NCBI GenBank assembly: GCA_934351925.1 | Contig: CAKRJT010000021.1 | Location: 1-45,316, forward strand | Direction: 5' to 3' | Origin: an uncultured Lachnospiraceae bacterium | GTDB lineage: Bacteria; Bacillota; Clostridia; Lachnospirales; Lachnospiraceae | DNA: 45,316 nucleotides | The notes under the pieces: generated by a model | Told to the model about the DNA's origin: nothing | The model's database searches: none | What the model saw: only the letters and a program-made list of their open reading frames with translations | Shown: positions 9,901 to 16,791 of the stretch, piece after piece | How the letters are laid out: every line of letters begins with the position of its first letter | How positions within the stretch are numbered: the first letter of the stretch is position 1 | Made by a program: the position numbers and the translations under genes

Positions 9901-10274
9901 TAGGCTGACATAAGCCTTGTAAAGCTGTATGTGTCATTTATGCCCGCCTTGCCGAGAAAATTATTGATATACAAATAATCCCTGTATGTCCCTGCTCCCC
10001 TTAAAAGTCTCACAAAGGTATTCACGAAATGATTTACAATCTGTATATTAAAATTCTCAGTCTGTTTTCTGTTTTTAATGTTCACAAGTGTTGTCATGGA
10101 GTACGGCTGTTCATCGTCCCCATTTTTATCCATGAGTAAAAGCAGTAATTCCAGGGCGGAAAAATCCAGTGAAAACAGATTATACCCCGACATGATATCA
10201 TCATAGAATGTGCCGCTGTGAATACCCATTCCCGAAAGACATTTTAAATTCATTCCAACTGTCAGTGCAATCAT
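6927..10274 (-). CDS. 1115-residue repeat-laden Asn/Gln-rich protein in the tape-measure position of the CIS operon
   Basis: No family is recognised with confidence. Residues 1-330 look globular (hydrophobic and helical, for example FSLDFSALELLLLLMDKNG). Residues 330-1010 are low complexity with several different tandem repeats: NKYTG/NKYIG pentamers, ENNIEN runs, DIQQQN/S hexamers, QSVHT/A pentamers and a looser SEN..NTQN family. The last 60 residues form a basic helix (YGQLERRLENERKRRG). The gene lies between the second tube/chaperone genes and the Afp7-like genes, exactly where contractile phages keep the tape measure. A tape-measure role is inference; those proteins are usually alpha-helical. 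The start is uncertain: ATG 10274 has AGGGGG 6 nt upstream, and ATG 10298 has AAGGA 8 nt upstream. A linker or cargo-organising role is an alternative. Confidence 0.75.
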   Translation of the reverse strand: MIALTVGMNLKCLSGMGIHSGTFYDDIMSGYNLFSLDFSALELLLLLMDKNGDDEQPYSMTTLVNIKNRKQTENFNIQIVNHFVNTFVRLLRGAGTYRDYLYINNFLGKAGINDTYSFTRLMSAYVNNIENRERIDNIYKNIAESDLQSEIKSYFASSKVRLLKDDNRYNRTYERYLEAVRSNAEFIMNLSSVSFDRPAMELELTKSKFLMELLKIDNAAYRKNILNGSEVQKNSSAYMDNTELYAANITADMYINPFVAISKNMEYGIAGADRYFNGDMQKVFAGAVCEIIKRVYRNGVQKYISAENENTENKYIEKYTGNKYTGNKYTGSKYTENKYTGNKYIGNKYIENKHIGNGRADYAAGTANIGKYHGTEIFQLENTDINTADVVNNVYNLMREKFAYVQNYSVFIDAETAAHDERLYSENNIYNEAETVYNHSKSDIRYNTDYSIENNTENNIEHNIENNIDDNSKKTGTIINKISETGSDIQYNSYSYGNEEFYKNNTENYMSSQDGGRGGYVSNNFENDIKNNIENDINIKNSIENNIENSSNSDKKNVINMSERKSSTTEHKERSTAVHGEDGTVMQEINRTTENIFMDSIDADIKHIGQVRQYIDIAEQFIAAEKIYLQNHGDDKEQTARSTIHNNILKQNDILQQNNTLEQSDIQQQNDIQQQSDIQQQNDASWQNAASQETDSDGAVMFHVDNQVELQRLEELLSFEFSRTGKTNIFQGNIKTENKNETRNISQRYLDLQSFAETLWKIIQAQNVHEQAAKSQILHTQIANVQNLHAQSVRTQSVHAQSVHTQSVHTQSARVQSVPELSVSKYPDIADSFDMNYGSASEDMRLENIQNINPEGAHSGNAQNINPEAVHSENIRSVGTEILYSGDTQNTGSGNIQSVNSDEISSENINLGNTQNVSSENMYSEGTFSENTQNTDPEIIYSGDTQNIASENTYSETINYTNIQNLYPENFETDIYMSYLTGNSLKPATAKELTGISQSNVVLSFPGGEAQESGDTGMYNAQQMNSTTVRNVSNESTTRNYSSNISNISNATDVSNYGYSDRMPGSQTRQQDIDYESGMERKISNVIANQINNISERVYGQLERRLENERKRRGI
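7821..7910. repeat. Minisatellite, six 15-bp units
   Basis: Six consecutive 15-nt units of the type cactgattgtgtatg (units begin at 7821, 7836, 7851, 7866, 7881, 7896). Each encodes Q-S-V-H/R-T/A on the minus strand. Degenerate relatives continue to about 7985. The unit is a multiple of three and stays in frame in the long CIS protein. Confidence 0.9.
8231..8338. repeat. Minisatellite, six 18-bp units
   Basis: Units of 18 nt starting at 8231, 8249, 8267, 8285, 8303 and 8321. The first three are nearly identical (tttgctgctgaatatcgc); the last three have diverged. They encode hexapeptides such as DIQQQS and DILQQN on the minus strand, inside the repeat-laden CIS protein. The gradient from identical to diverged copies suggests recent expansion at one end. 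Confidence 0.88.
9205..9324. repeat. Minisatellite, eight 15-bp units
   Basis: Eight consecutive 15-nt units of the type tttcctgtatatttg, starting at 9205 and repeating every 15 bases to 9324, with a degenerate continuation to about 9340. They encode NKYTG, NKYIG, SKYTE and similar pentapeptides. This is a third, unrelated in-frame repeat in the same gene. Confidence 0.9.
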
Positions 10275-10309
10275 TTTTATCCCCCTGCATACTGCCATCA
10301 ATAATATCC

Positions 10310-10882
10310 TTATTTCAACTGCCTGAGCTCACTTAGAGAGAGCCACTTTTTAGGCTTGTCATCATCCTTTTTTGTGTAACCGAAATCTGCAACGTCCCTC
10401 GCATAGCCCTTATCGCCGCTTTTCCACTCCGGTTTTTCCTCATTTTCAAGCAGATTGTCCACACATTCAAGATGCCTGTAGGAAATTGTCGTCGTCTCCA
10501 GAAGCAGCCCGCTCGTTGACGCATCAAGCTCTCCATAGGACTTTCCCGTAACGACACAGCCGACAAAAATATATGTCCTTTTTACCTGCTCGAACTCGTC
10601 AGCAGACCTGCTGACAAAAAGTATAATCGGCATATTCATGACACGCCCGAGTGTGAGCGGGTCAGTGCCGTCCGCTCCGACATACCTCTCAACCTGAACA
10701 GTCTTTGGCTTAGACGACGGCTTTCTTCTAAGATGCACATAGTCATTCAGCCCGCCCTCGCGTATGTACTCATATTCATATTCGTCCTCAAAACCATGTA
10801 TGCTCTTGCACGGAAGATCATATATTCCCTCAACCCTCAGACAAAAATTATAATTGACAAGCGGCTGACCTTTTTTATCCAT
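10310..10882 (-). CDS. Second tail-tube-like protein (gp19-related)
   Basis: A 190-residue protein starting LVNYNFCLRVEGIYDLPC, followed by GFEDEYEYEYIREGGLND and later LTLGRV. This is the pattern of T4 gp19-like tube proteins (N-F-x-V-x-I, then F-x-x-V-x-G, then I-x-E-G-G). It differs strongly from the main tube protein at 11611-12105 and has a longer C-terminal tail rich in Lys/Asp/Trp. Afp-type particles use several tube paralogues; minor ones form the layer touching the hub. A tube-initiator role is therefore likely, but this is inferred from position and divergence. AGGAGG lies 9 nt before the ATG. Confidence 0.82.
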   Translation of the reverse strand: MDKKGQPLVNYNFCLRVEGIYDLPCKSIHGFEDEYEYEYIREGGLNDYVHLRRKPSSKPKTVQVERYVGADGTDPLTLGRVMNMPIILFVSRSADEFEQVKRTYIFVGCVVTGKSYGELDASTSGLLLETTTISYRHLECVDNLLENEEKPEWKSGDKGYARDVADFGYTKKDDDKPKKWLSLSELRQLK

Positions 10883-10893
10883 ACCGAAACCTC

Positions 10894-11091
10894 CTACCTG
10901 TCAGGCTTCATATCAAAAATGCTCTTCTGTTTTTCCTTCTTCGAGGGACTAAGCTGTCTGTTTATCGCCGAAATTTCACTGCACCATCTTCTCCTGCTGA
11001 AATGGTCGAGTTCCATCACCTCGTTCATTCCCCAGTGAAAATAGTACGAGATAAATGACATCTCCTTGTACAGCTCATCTTTATCATACAG
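10894..11091 (-). CDS. Small DUF6760-like CIS protein, apparently starting at CTG
   Basis: A 65-residue frame that lacks a usable ATG. It reads (M)YDKDELYKEMSFISYYF, then HWGMNEVMELDHFSRRRW, CSEI and a Lys-rich tail. The pattern of a D-xLY-E helix, YYFHW, then E-LDH--RRRW-EI matches the small DUF6760 proteins I recall between tail-assembly chaperone and tube genes in actinobacterial CIS loci. AGAGGG followed by 6 nt precedes a CTG at 11091, just 2 nt after the stop of the chaperone gene. The only in-frame ATG is inside the conserved block with AAGGAG directly abutting it, so CTG initiation with translational coupling is the best reading. It ends 11 nt before the second tube gene. Confidence 0.72.
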   Translation of the reverse strand: MYDKDELYKEMSFISYYFHWGMNEVMELDHFSRRRWCSEISAINRQLSPSKKEKQKSIFDMKPDR

Positions 11092-11093
11092 CT

Positions 11094-11456
11094 TTAACCC
11101 TCTTGAGAAAAATTTTGCTCCACCTCAAAGCTCTTTCCGCAGTGAGGACAGACAACGCTCATGCGCGGTATCTCGACATCATTTATTCTCTGATACATAT
11201 TCTGTAAAAATGCCAGATCCGCCGTAAAAAGTTTTTCAACCAGAGATGCGTTGACCATCGCAACACCCTCAAGCTCCACTATAACCTTTGACAGTACCAC
11301 TATGCTAAGATACGCCGGATTTCCGGCAACTCTCGGATCCCTCGCGGCACCAATCTCATCTATAGCCGTCGCAAGACGCATCTTTCCTTTTTTGTGGACC
11401 TGGCCCGTCGAGTCCACATAGCCCTTCGGCAGCGTAAAATCATATACAGTCTCCAT
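11094..11456 (-). CDS. Phage tail assembly chaperone-like protein of the CIS
   Basis: A 120-residue protein beginning VYDFTLPKGYVDSTGQVHKK, then IDEIGAARDPRV and a central hydrophobic helical stretch (YLSIVVLSKVIVELEG). It ends with a half zinc-ribbon CPHCGKSFEVE (Cys103, Cys106). The first part resembles the T4 gp41-like or tail assembly proteins of CIS loci, which are small, lie directly after the tube gene and help assemble tube or tape measure. Only one CxxC is present, so a zinc site would need a partner subunit. Note that 154 bp, including a large inverted repeat, separate it from the tube gene. GAGGAG ribosome site. Confidence 0.75.
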   Translation of the reverse strand: METVYDFTLPKGYVDSTGQVHKKGKMRLATAIDEIGAARDPRVAGNPAYLSIVVLSKVIVELEGVAMVNASLVEKLFTADLAFLQNMYQRINDVEIPRMSVVCPHCGKSFEVEQNFSQEG

Positions 11457-11505
11457 ATAGATTTCTCCTCGTATATAGCTTTTAAGACATGTTTCTTTTA
11501 ATCAG

Positions 11506-11583
11506 GTAATTGCGAAACCCGGCTTTTAACCGGACAGTTAAATCTTACAATGTCCGCCTTTTTTCACTGAGTTTCGCAATTAC
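11506..11583. repeat. Large inverted repeat with nested hairpin between tube and chaperone genes
   Basis: Perfect 13-bp inverted arms (11506-11518 and 11571-11583, gtaattgcgaaac and its complement) enclose 52 nt that hold a second stem (11531-11536 with 11551-11556, cggaca/tgtccg) and a ccgg..ccgg hairpin at 11519-11533 that would compete with it. On the minus strand (the coding direction) no T-run follows the outer arm, so it is not an ordinary terminator for the operon. On the plus strand the inner stem is followed by CCTTTTTT. Possible roles are an mRNA-stabilising 3' end for the abundant tube message, a processing site or an antisense terminator. Confidence 0.8.
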
Positions 11584-11610
11584 TTATTTTATCCACTGAT
11601 GCCCCGGATT

Positions 11611-12105
11611 CTAGTTAGGTATAACAAGCTCCTCGTAGGCTATCTCAACCGACTCTATAGCAACCTCGCTCGCCGTGGAATTGAGGTCAGGTGCCATATA
11701 TCTTGTAACCCATGCATTTGTGAGCACCCACACGGTATTTCCGGTTATGCTGGTCACTGCGTTCTGCGGTGCACCGCCGTTTATGTCTATGAGCTCGATG
11801 GAGACATTCTGCCTTGGCATCTCTCCTCTAACCTCGCTCACACATTCCATAACCCACTTTTTAAACTCATTGTCACAGGTGTAGCCCATCTTCAAAGTCA
11901 CATTTCCATGCTTTACAAGTCCGGGAAGCTTCACCGTGGAAAGGCTGTGTGCGTTTCCCTGACGAAATTCTATAACGTCAACCGAAGCCTCAACACCTGT
12001 CACCTCAGTAAATGCGGCTGTGCCGTTTACTCCGTCCACCGTGACAAGAAAATTCATCTTGGTCAGCGGATATGATAATCCTGCTTTATTCTGGTATGTT
12101 GCCAT
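11611..12105 (-). CDS. CIS inner tube protein (gp19-like, Afp1/Afp5 family)
   Basis: A 164-residue protein with KMNFLVTVDGVNGTAAFTEV, then the VDVIEFRQGN and VKLPGLVKHGNVTLKMG blocks. This is diagnostic of T4 gp19/Hcp-like CIS tube proteins, normally 140-170 residues. It should polymerise as stacked hexamer rings inside the sheath. The gene follows the sheath gene by 22 nt and has a canonical AGGAGG. It is probably one of the most expressed genes here, given the strong ribosome site and the structured element just downstream. Confidence in the family is very high. Confidence 0.93.
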   Translation of the reverse strand: MATYQNKAGLSYPLTKMNFLVTVDGVNGTAAFTEVTGVEASVDVIEFRQGNAHSLSTVKLPGLVKHGNVTLKMGYTCDNEFKKWVMECVSEVRGEMPRQNVSIELIDINGGAPQNAVTSITGNTVWVLTNAWVTRYMAPDLNSTASEVAIESVEIAYEELVIPN

Positions 12106-12127
12106 ATCTTATCCTCCTATTTTCTGC

Positions 12128-13828
12128 TTACTGTGCCGAATCAGCTCCCGCCGTATGCTGTGTAACCCTGAATATAACATACTCTGCCGGTCTGACAGCG
12201 GCAATTCCGATATTGCAGATAAGCCTGCCGTTCTTGATATCGTCATCTGTCATCGTTGTGGTTCCTATATCGACAAAGAAGCCCTCCTCAGGTGTTGAAC
12301 CTGCCAACATTCCGTTTCTCCAGAGATTTTCAAGGAACGATGATACGGTTATTCTGACTCTCGACCACAGTGCAGCGTCATTAGGCTCAAACACAACCCA
12401 GTTCGTGTTCGCCTTTATGCTTTCCTCGACATATATGAACAGACGACGCACATTGACATACTTAAACGCGGAGTTGCTGCTCGCAGTTCTTGCGCCCCAT
12501 ACCTTTATTCCCTGTCCCGGAAGCTGTCTTATAAGGTTAATTCCCTGTGGGTTTAAGATGTCCTGCTCCCCGGTGGTATAGTTGATCTCAAGTCCGGTAC
12601 ATCTTACCGCCTCGTTTGCAGGCGCCTTGTGAACGCCTCTGTTGACATCTGTTCTCGCATATATGCCTGCCACTGCTCCTGACGGCGGTACAAATCCCGG
12701 CTTATTTGCAGCCCTGTCATACACCTGTATCCAAGGGTGATACATAGCCGCATAGGTGGAGTCAACTATATTCCTGTAATTTATCAGGTCATCTGTCTTG
12801 GTCATCTTCTCAGGCATATCTATAATGGCAAAACGGCTTCCAAGATTTTCACAATGTGCCGTGAGTGAAACAATTACCTCAGGTATCGTTATTCCCGGTA
12901 CTGCGAGTATGCTGACAACCGTATTTTCTATAAAGGAATTGATACCCGTTCTTCTGCCCGGTCCGCCGTCCTTTCCTATAAAAGTTCCGGCATTCACCTT
13001 GGCTACAGAACCATTGTCACCACCTGACAGCGTGATTGTGCCATTTGTCACTCCCTCGCCGAGTATCTGCTCGACAGGATTTGTCACACCGTCGACAGCC
13101 TTGACCTCAAGCGTCACAAGCTCGCTGTGTGCCATCCTGACGCCGATATAATTCGGAGACTTGACATTGAAGCTCACATTCTCATAGTTTTCCGTGACAT
13201 CGTTGTAGCGTACCACTATATTAGTCTCTACAAGATAGAGAACACGCTCCGGCACAAGTGAACTGTCAACCACCTCATTCTCAAAAGGATTGACAAAGGT
13301 GATATCCCTGCCATATATGGCGGCGATTACATTGTTCTCGCCGTCTATCGTGACGATATCTCCTTCATTTAAGCCGGCAGCAGACTTTGCCGTGTATGTA
13401 AGCGGAAGATCCGTCTTTGCCACGAGCTGCAGCTTCTGTCTTTTTACCGTCTGGAACTGCAGCTGAATTCTGTTGCCCCACACGCCCTCATCTGCGGCTG
13501 TCACCTTGAGAATTCCTGCATTCGCCGATGCCTTCTTTGCATCTATCGGCACAACTCTTGCAATATAACATTTTGTTCCGCCGTTCATAAAAAACTGCTC
13601 GACGCTGCTTGCAAGATGTCTGTACTCTCCATATTCATACTCGCTTAGCGCATCTGCGTACTTTCTCACAAAATCAGCAAAGCTTGTCACAAGCACAGGA
13701 CTTCCCATTGTCTGACCTTTTTTAGCCAAGCCCACAAAGCCTGCGATGCTTGTTCCCACACCTTCGATAGAACGAGGTGAATTATCATATTCTTCAACAT
13801 ATACACCCGGTGATAAATATTCTGCCAT
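12128..13828 (-). CDS. Contractile tail sheath protein
   Basis: A 566-residue sheath. The N-terminus SPGVYVEEYDNSPRSIEGVG is the classic handshake-forming start of phage and CIS sheath proteins. The C-terminal third holds the conserved GINLIRQLPGQGIKVWGART, then YVNVRRLFIYVEESI and FEPND, followed by LWSRVRITVSSFLENLWRNG. Residues 140-290 are an inserted variable beta-rich domain. It is the only sheath in the window, whereas Afp and PVC carry three or four; further paralogues to the left cannot be excluded. AAGGAG lies 10 nt before the ATG. Confidence 0.96.
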   Translation of the reverse strand: MAEYLSPGVYVEEYDNSPRSIEGVGTSIAGFVGLAKKGQTMGSPVLVTSFADFVRKYADALSEYEYGEYRHLASSVEQFFMNGGTKCYIARVVPIDAKKASANAGILKVTAADEGVWGNRIQLQFQTVKRQKLQLVAKTDLPLTYTAKSAAGLNEGDIVTIDGENNVIAAIYGRDITFVNPFENEVVDSSLVPERVLYLVETNIVVRYNDVTENYENVSFNVKSPNYIGVRMAHSELVTLEVKAVDGVTNPVEQILGEGVTNGTITLSGGDNGSVAKVNAGTFIGKDGGPGRRTGINSFIENTVVSILAVPGITIPEVIVSLTAHCENLGSRFAIIDMPEKMTKTDDLINYRNIVDSTYAAMYHPWIQVYDRAANKPGFVPPSGAVAGIYARTDVNRGVHKAPANEAVRCTGLEINYTTGEQDILNPQGINLIRQLPGQGIKVWGARTASSNSAFKYVNVRRLFIYVEESIKANTNWVVFEPNDAALWSRVRITVSSFLENLWRNGMLAGSTPEEGFFVDIGTTTMTDDDIKNGRLICNIGIAAVRPAEYVIFRVTQHTAGADSAQ

Positions 13829-13857
13829 AGTATTTAATCTCCTTTTTCTCTGATTTT

Positions 13858-14232
13858 TTAAGCTAAAACCTTACTTTGTCCCGGAGAAGTTATTGTAATC
13901 ATTCCTGCCCCCATCGCGCATAGCAAGACACCATCACTGCATAGACATGGCTTTCCTCCTGCCAACAGCTTGGGATTTTTCGTTATCCATGTACCGCCCG
14001 GCACCATAGTACAGGGCTTAGGAATAGGAATTCCCGTAGCCATAACCTGTGGGTTAGCCGGTGATGAGCATACTCCAAACGCAGGAATATTTACATTAGG
14101 CTTAATATCCGCAATGGTAGCTGCCGGCTTTCCCGCGACAAGACACTTGCTCTGCGAGGTCACGTTGAGCGTAGATATCACAGTTCCAAAGGGACACTGC
14201 AGCTTTGCTCCTGTCACAACTATTTCTCCCAT
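13858..14232 (-). CDS. PAAR-like spike-tip protein (DUF4280 type)
   Basis: A 124-residue Cys-rich protein starting MGEIVVTGAKLQCPFGT; the ATG at 14232 is chosen because GGAAGGAGG precedes it and the upstream extension looks non-conserved. Features are CPFG, V-A-G-K-P-A-A-T-I-A-D, GTWITKNPKLLAGGKPCLC and GMITITSPGQ, as in DUF4280 PAAR-like proteins that sharpen the spike of T6SS and CIS. Its gene sits immediately before the sheath, far from the spike gene (3284-4093), and directly after the membrane-protein block. That placement suggests either cargo or tip specialisation or simple operon rearrangement. Confidence 0.87.
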   Translation of the reverse strand: MGEIVVTGAKLQCPFGTVISTLNVTSQSKCLVAGKPAATIADIKPNVNIPAFGVCSSPANPQVMATGIPIPKPCTMVPGGTWITKNPKLLAGGKPCLCSDGVLLCAMGAGMITITSPGQSKVLA

Positions 14233-14297
14233 TTTTCCTCCTTCCGTAGGTTCATTTATAGTGCAATATCGGCAGCGTACTGCCAATGATATTGTTT

Positions 14298-16781
14298 TTA
14301 TTTTATAAGCTCCCGTATGAAGGACGATGTGAAATCTATTATCTCGTCCTCCATATCCATTGGTATAATGATTGCGTATACACTCTTTTCAATATAATAG
14401 CTGTCACATCCAAATTTCTGTGATGCATATTCACCGGGTATATACACCGTTCCCTGAAGCTTAGCGGGATACGGCATACTGTCGCTGCCTGCGTCCCTTT
14501 TTCCAACCACGTCATCAAAAGCGGTGAAGCTGTAATATTCTATTCCGTTCTGAAGAATGACATTCTTTTTGGTGTCACTGTATATATATCTGTACCCCGT
14601 AACCTTAGCCAGGTTCTCACAGGACACATAGACAGATATCTCGTCCTGAAGCTTCCTGTATATGTATATATTGTTGTCCCCGTACATTTTTGATGCCATT
14701 GAGGACGCAACATTGAGAAGTACTTCACTTCCTATTGTCTCTGCGTATGTTGTCACGCCCACAAGCACCGCAGCCTTCCCGCGGTCATCGAGCTGGTCAA
14801 AGCTCTGCCCCATGATATCTTTTACCGCAGCATATATCGAATCCACAGTTATGCTGTTTCCGGCAAATGTCATGGCATTCTTCGTTAGGGCGCTTACAAT
14901 CTGCTCCTTCGCATCTTCAATCAGGTTCTGCGCGTCCTGCGTAAGCTCCATGTTAAACTCGGCTCCGGCAAGTTCGGAATATATAGCTTTCAGGTTATTT
15001 AATACGGTCGACGGATTAGAGCCGGAAAAATCTGTAAGCATATCTATCTTGTCTGCCACAGTGGAAAAATCACCGTTTTTTATGTCCTCCACAGCCTCAT
15101 TTCCGATATTATTGATAGCCGCCGCCATGCCTGTACTGTCAAGCTGTGCAAGTGCATTCTGCCTCTGTGCTTCGGTGGAGTTAGGCGAGTCAATGATTGC
15201 CGTCAGCTCTTTTTCGTACTCGGCAATCTGTTCGTCATAATTGTCTATTTCAGTCTCATACATATAAGCTGCATCATAATCGTTTCTGTCGAGCGCGTCG
15301 AGCCTGTCAAGAACAGCCTCCTCCCGCGCGGCAGTCAGACTGTCCATACGATTGCTTCCGCTCGCCGCAAGCTTTGCATAAGCTCCCGAAAGCCGCTCTT
15401 CATATTTCCCTACAGACGCCTTTGCGTAACTCTCAAACACATCGGACGGAATCTCGTTAACAAGCTGCTGCACTCCGGCAAGCTTTACCTCAATATAGTT
15501 TTCCGCCTCATCCCTTCCCAGCCTCGCAGCCGCCTTGTCAGTCATGTCTGCAAGCTCATTGAATGCCCTGTCAAGCTCCTGTTTTTTCTCAGTCAGATAT
15601 TTTTTTAGCACGGTGTCCGAACCCGCATTTATGATACTGTCATAGTCCTCTGTTTTTGTCAGCATCTCCTCACAGATTATGTACTGCTTCTGTGTAAGCT
15701 CATCAAGCACCTCCAGCTCCGTCGAAAAATCAGTCGAGATGCCATTCCTTATATTGTCAAGTGCACCAAGCTTATCACAGATATTTCTGCACTCATCGGA
15801 ATTTCCCTGCTTCGCCGCATCTATAAGGCTCTGGGTGAGCTCCTTATCAGTCTGTGAAATCCCGGAATTATCGTCCGAATACGAAGCCGTGCTGTCGACT
15901 TCCTCCGCGGCATTTTTCAGTGCCTTATTTACAGCTTCAAACACCTGCGAGTTCATGACAATCTCCTCATCTGACGAGCTGTACAGTCCTGCCTTGTCAA
16001 GAAGCTCATTAAGCCCGCCGTCAAGCAGATCACTGCTCACCATGGCACGCCTCTCATCGTCAAGCTCCTTCATAACGGACATGAGCTGCTCCCTCATGGA
16101 CTCATCAGCCCGTTGGTATATACCGAAAAGTGCATCAATCTCCTCGTCAAGCTGTGTGGTCTCACCGTTTTTTACGTCTGCCGCGAAAAAGTCATCGAGA
16201 ATATCCATATAATACTCGTCGGATTTTGTCTTTTCCTCCTTATCACTTAGAATGTCATATTGAAGCTTGATATCCTCCATGACACTGCTGTTATATAAAT
16301 CATAAGGGTTGTCTATATCAAAAATATTGACCGCGCTGCCCGTCCTCAGATCGTAGGTTATGCCGTCCTCCTTCGTATAATATTGAAGGTTCAGATTTTC
16401 TATAGTTGACACCGGTATCATTGTTCCCGATGCCGTGATGTCCGCTAACCCTTCCGCCCCTGAGATTTCATACCACGCGCCGTCTGCGAGCTCCGATTTG
16501 TAGTATATTTCATATACTCCTGCCTGCTCCGCGCTCTGCATTGCCGTGGCATACAGCTCATCCGTCACTGCTCCCAGATACATAATATGGGTTCCGACTA
16601 TAAGTGATGACACTCCTATCTGTGAGTCTGACACATGCACCGTGTCCTCATCATTTATAAGCGCCCTTACATTCTGCAGATAGAAGGTGGTGAGTATTCC
16701 GGCTGCCGGAATAAGCACTGCACAGACCGGTATCATAAATATTTTTCTCAATTTTCTATTTCCGCGTCCAAAGCCTCTCAT
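14298..16781 (-). CDS. Large membrane-anchored extracytoplasmic coiled-coil protein with C-terminal copper-amine-oxidase-N-like domain
   Basis: 827 residues, with the start at ATG 16781 chosen because GAGGAGGAAGGA precedes it. A basic N-terminus is followed by one hydrophobic segment (about residues 16-36), so the rest should lie outside the membrane. Residues 150-640 are acidic, Ala/Glu/Leu-rich and predicted helical, many in heptad-like patterns (EEAVLDRLDALDRNDYDAAY). Residues 700-810 resemble the Cu_amine_oxidN1 domain (YVSCENLAKVTGYRYIYSD, then NVILQNG, then LQGTVYIPGEYASQKFG), a module common in Gram-positive surface proteins. No known CIS family is recognised. It stands between a TolC-like gene and the PAAR-like tip gene, so a role in docking or wall crossing is possible. 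Confidence 0.8.
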   Translation of the reverse strand: MRGFGRGNRKLRKIFMIPVCAVLIPAAGILTTFYLQNVRALINDEDTVHVSDSQIGVSSLIVGTHIMYLGAVTDELYATAMQSAEQAGVYEIYYKSELADGAWYEISGAEGLADITASGTMIPVSTIENLNLQYYTKEDGITYDLRTGSAVNIFDIDNPYDLYNSSVMEDIKLQYDILSDKEEKTKSDEYYMDILDDFFAADVKNGETTQLDEEIDALFGIYQRADESMREQLMSVMKELDDERRAMVSSDLLDGGLNELLDKAGLYSSSDEEIVMNSQVFEAVNKALKNAAEEVDSTASYSDDNSGISQTDKELTQSLIDAAKQGNSDECRNICDKLGALDNIRNGISTDFSTELEVLDELTQKQYIICEEMLTKTEDYDSIINAGSDTVLKKYLTEKKQELDRAFNELADMTDKAAARLGRDEAENYIEVKLAGVQQLVNEIPSDVFESYAKASVGKYEERLSGAYAKLAASGSNRMDSLTAAREEAVLDRLDALDRNDYDAAYMYETEIDNYDEQIAEYEKELTAIIDSPNSTEAQRQNALAQLDSTGMAAAINNIGNEAVEDIKNGDFSTVADKIDMLTDFSGSNPSTVLNNLKAIYSELAGAEFNMELTQDAQNLIEDAKEQIVSALTKNAMTFAGNSITVDSIYAAVKDIMGQSFDQLDDRGKAAVLVGVTTYAETIGSEVLLNVASSMASKMYGDNNIYIYRKLQDEISVYVSCENLAKVTGYRYIYSDTKKNVILQNGIEYYSFTAFDDVVGKRDAGSDSMPYPAKLQGTVYIPGEYASQKFGCDSYYIEKSVYAIIIPMDMEDEIIDFTSSFIRELIK

Positions 16782-16791
16782 TCCTTCCTCC

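Noticed and set aside
11519..11566. An intrinsic terminator ending the structural operon after the tube gene.
   Set aside because: In the coding (minus) direction no T-run follows the stems; the T-run is on the opposite strand, and the downstream genes belong to the same machine.
14233..14286. Longer start for the PAAR-like protein at 14286.
   Set aside because: The added residues (with CRYC) resemble nothing in the family, and GGAAGGAGG sits inside that segment just before ATG 14232.
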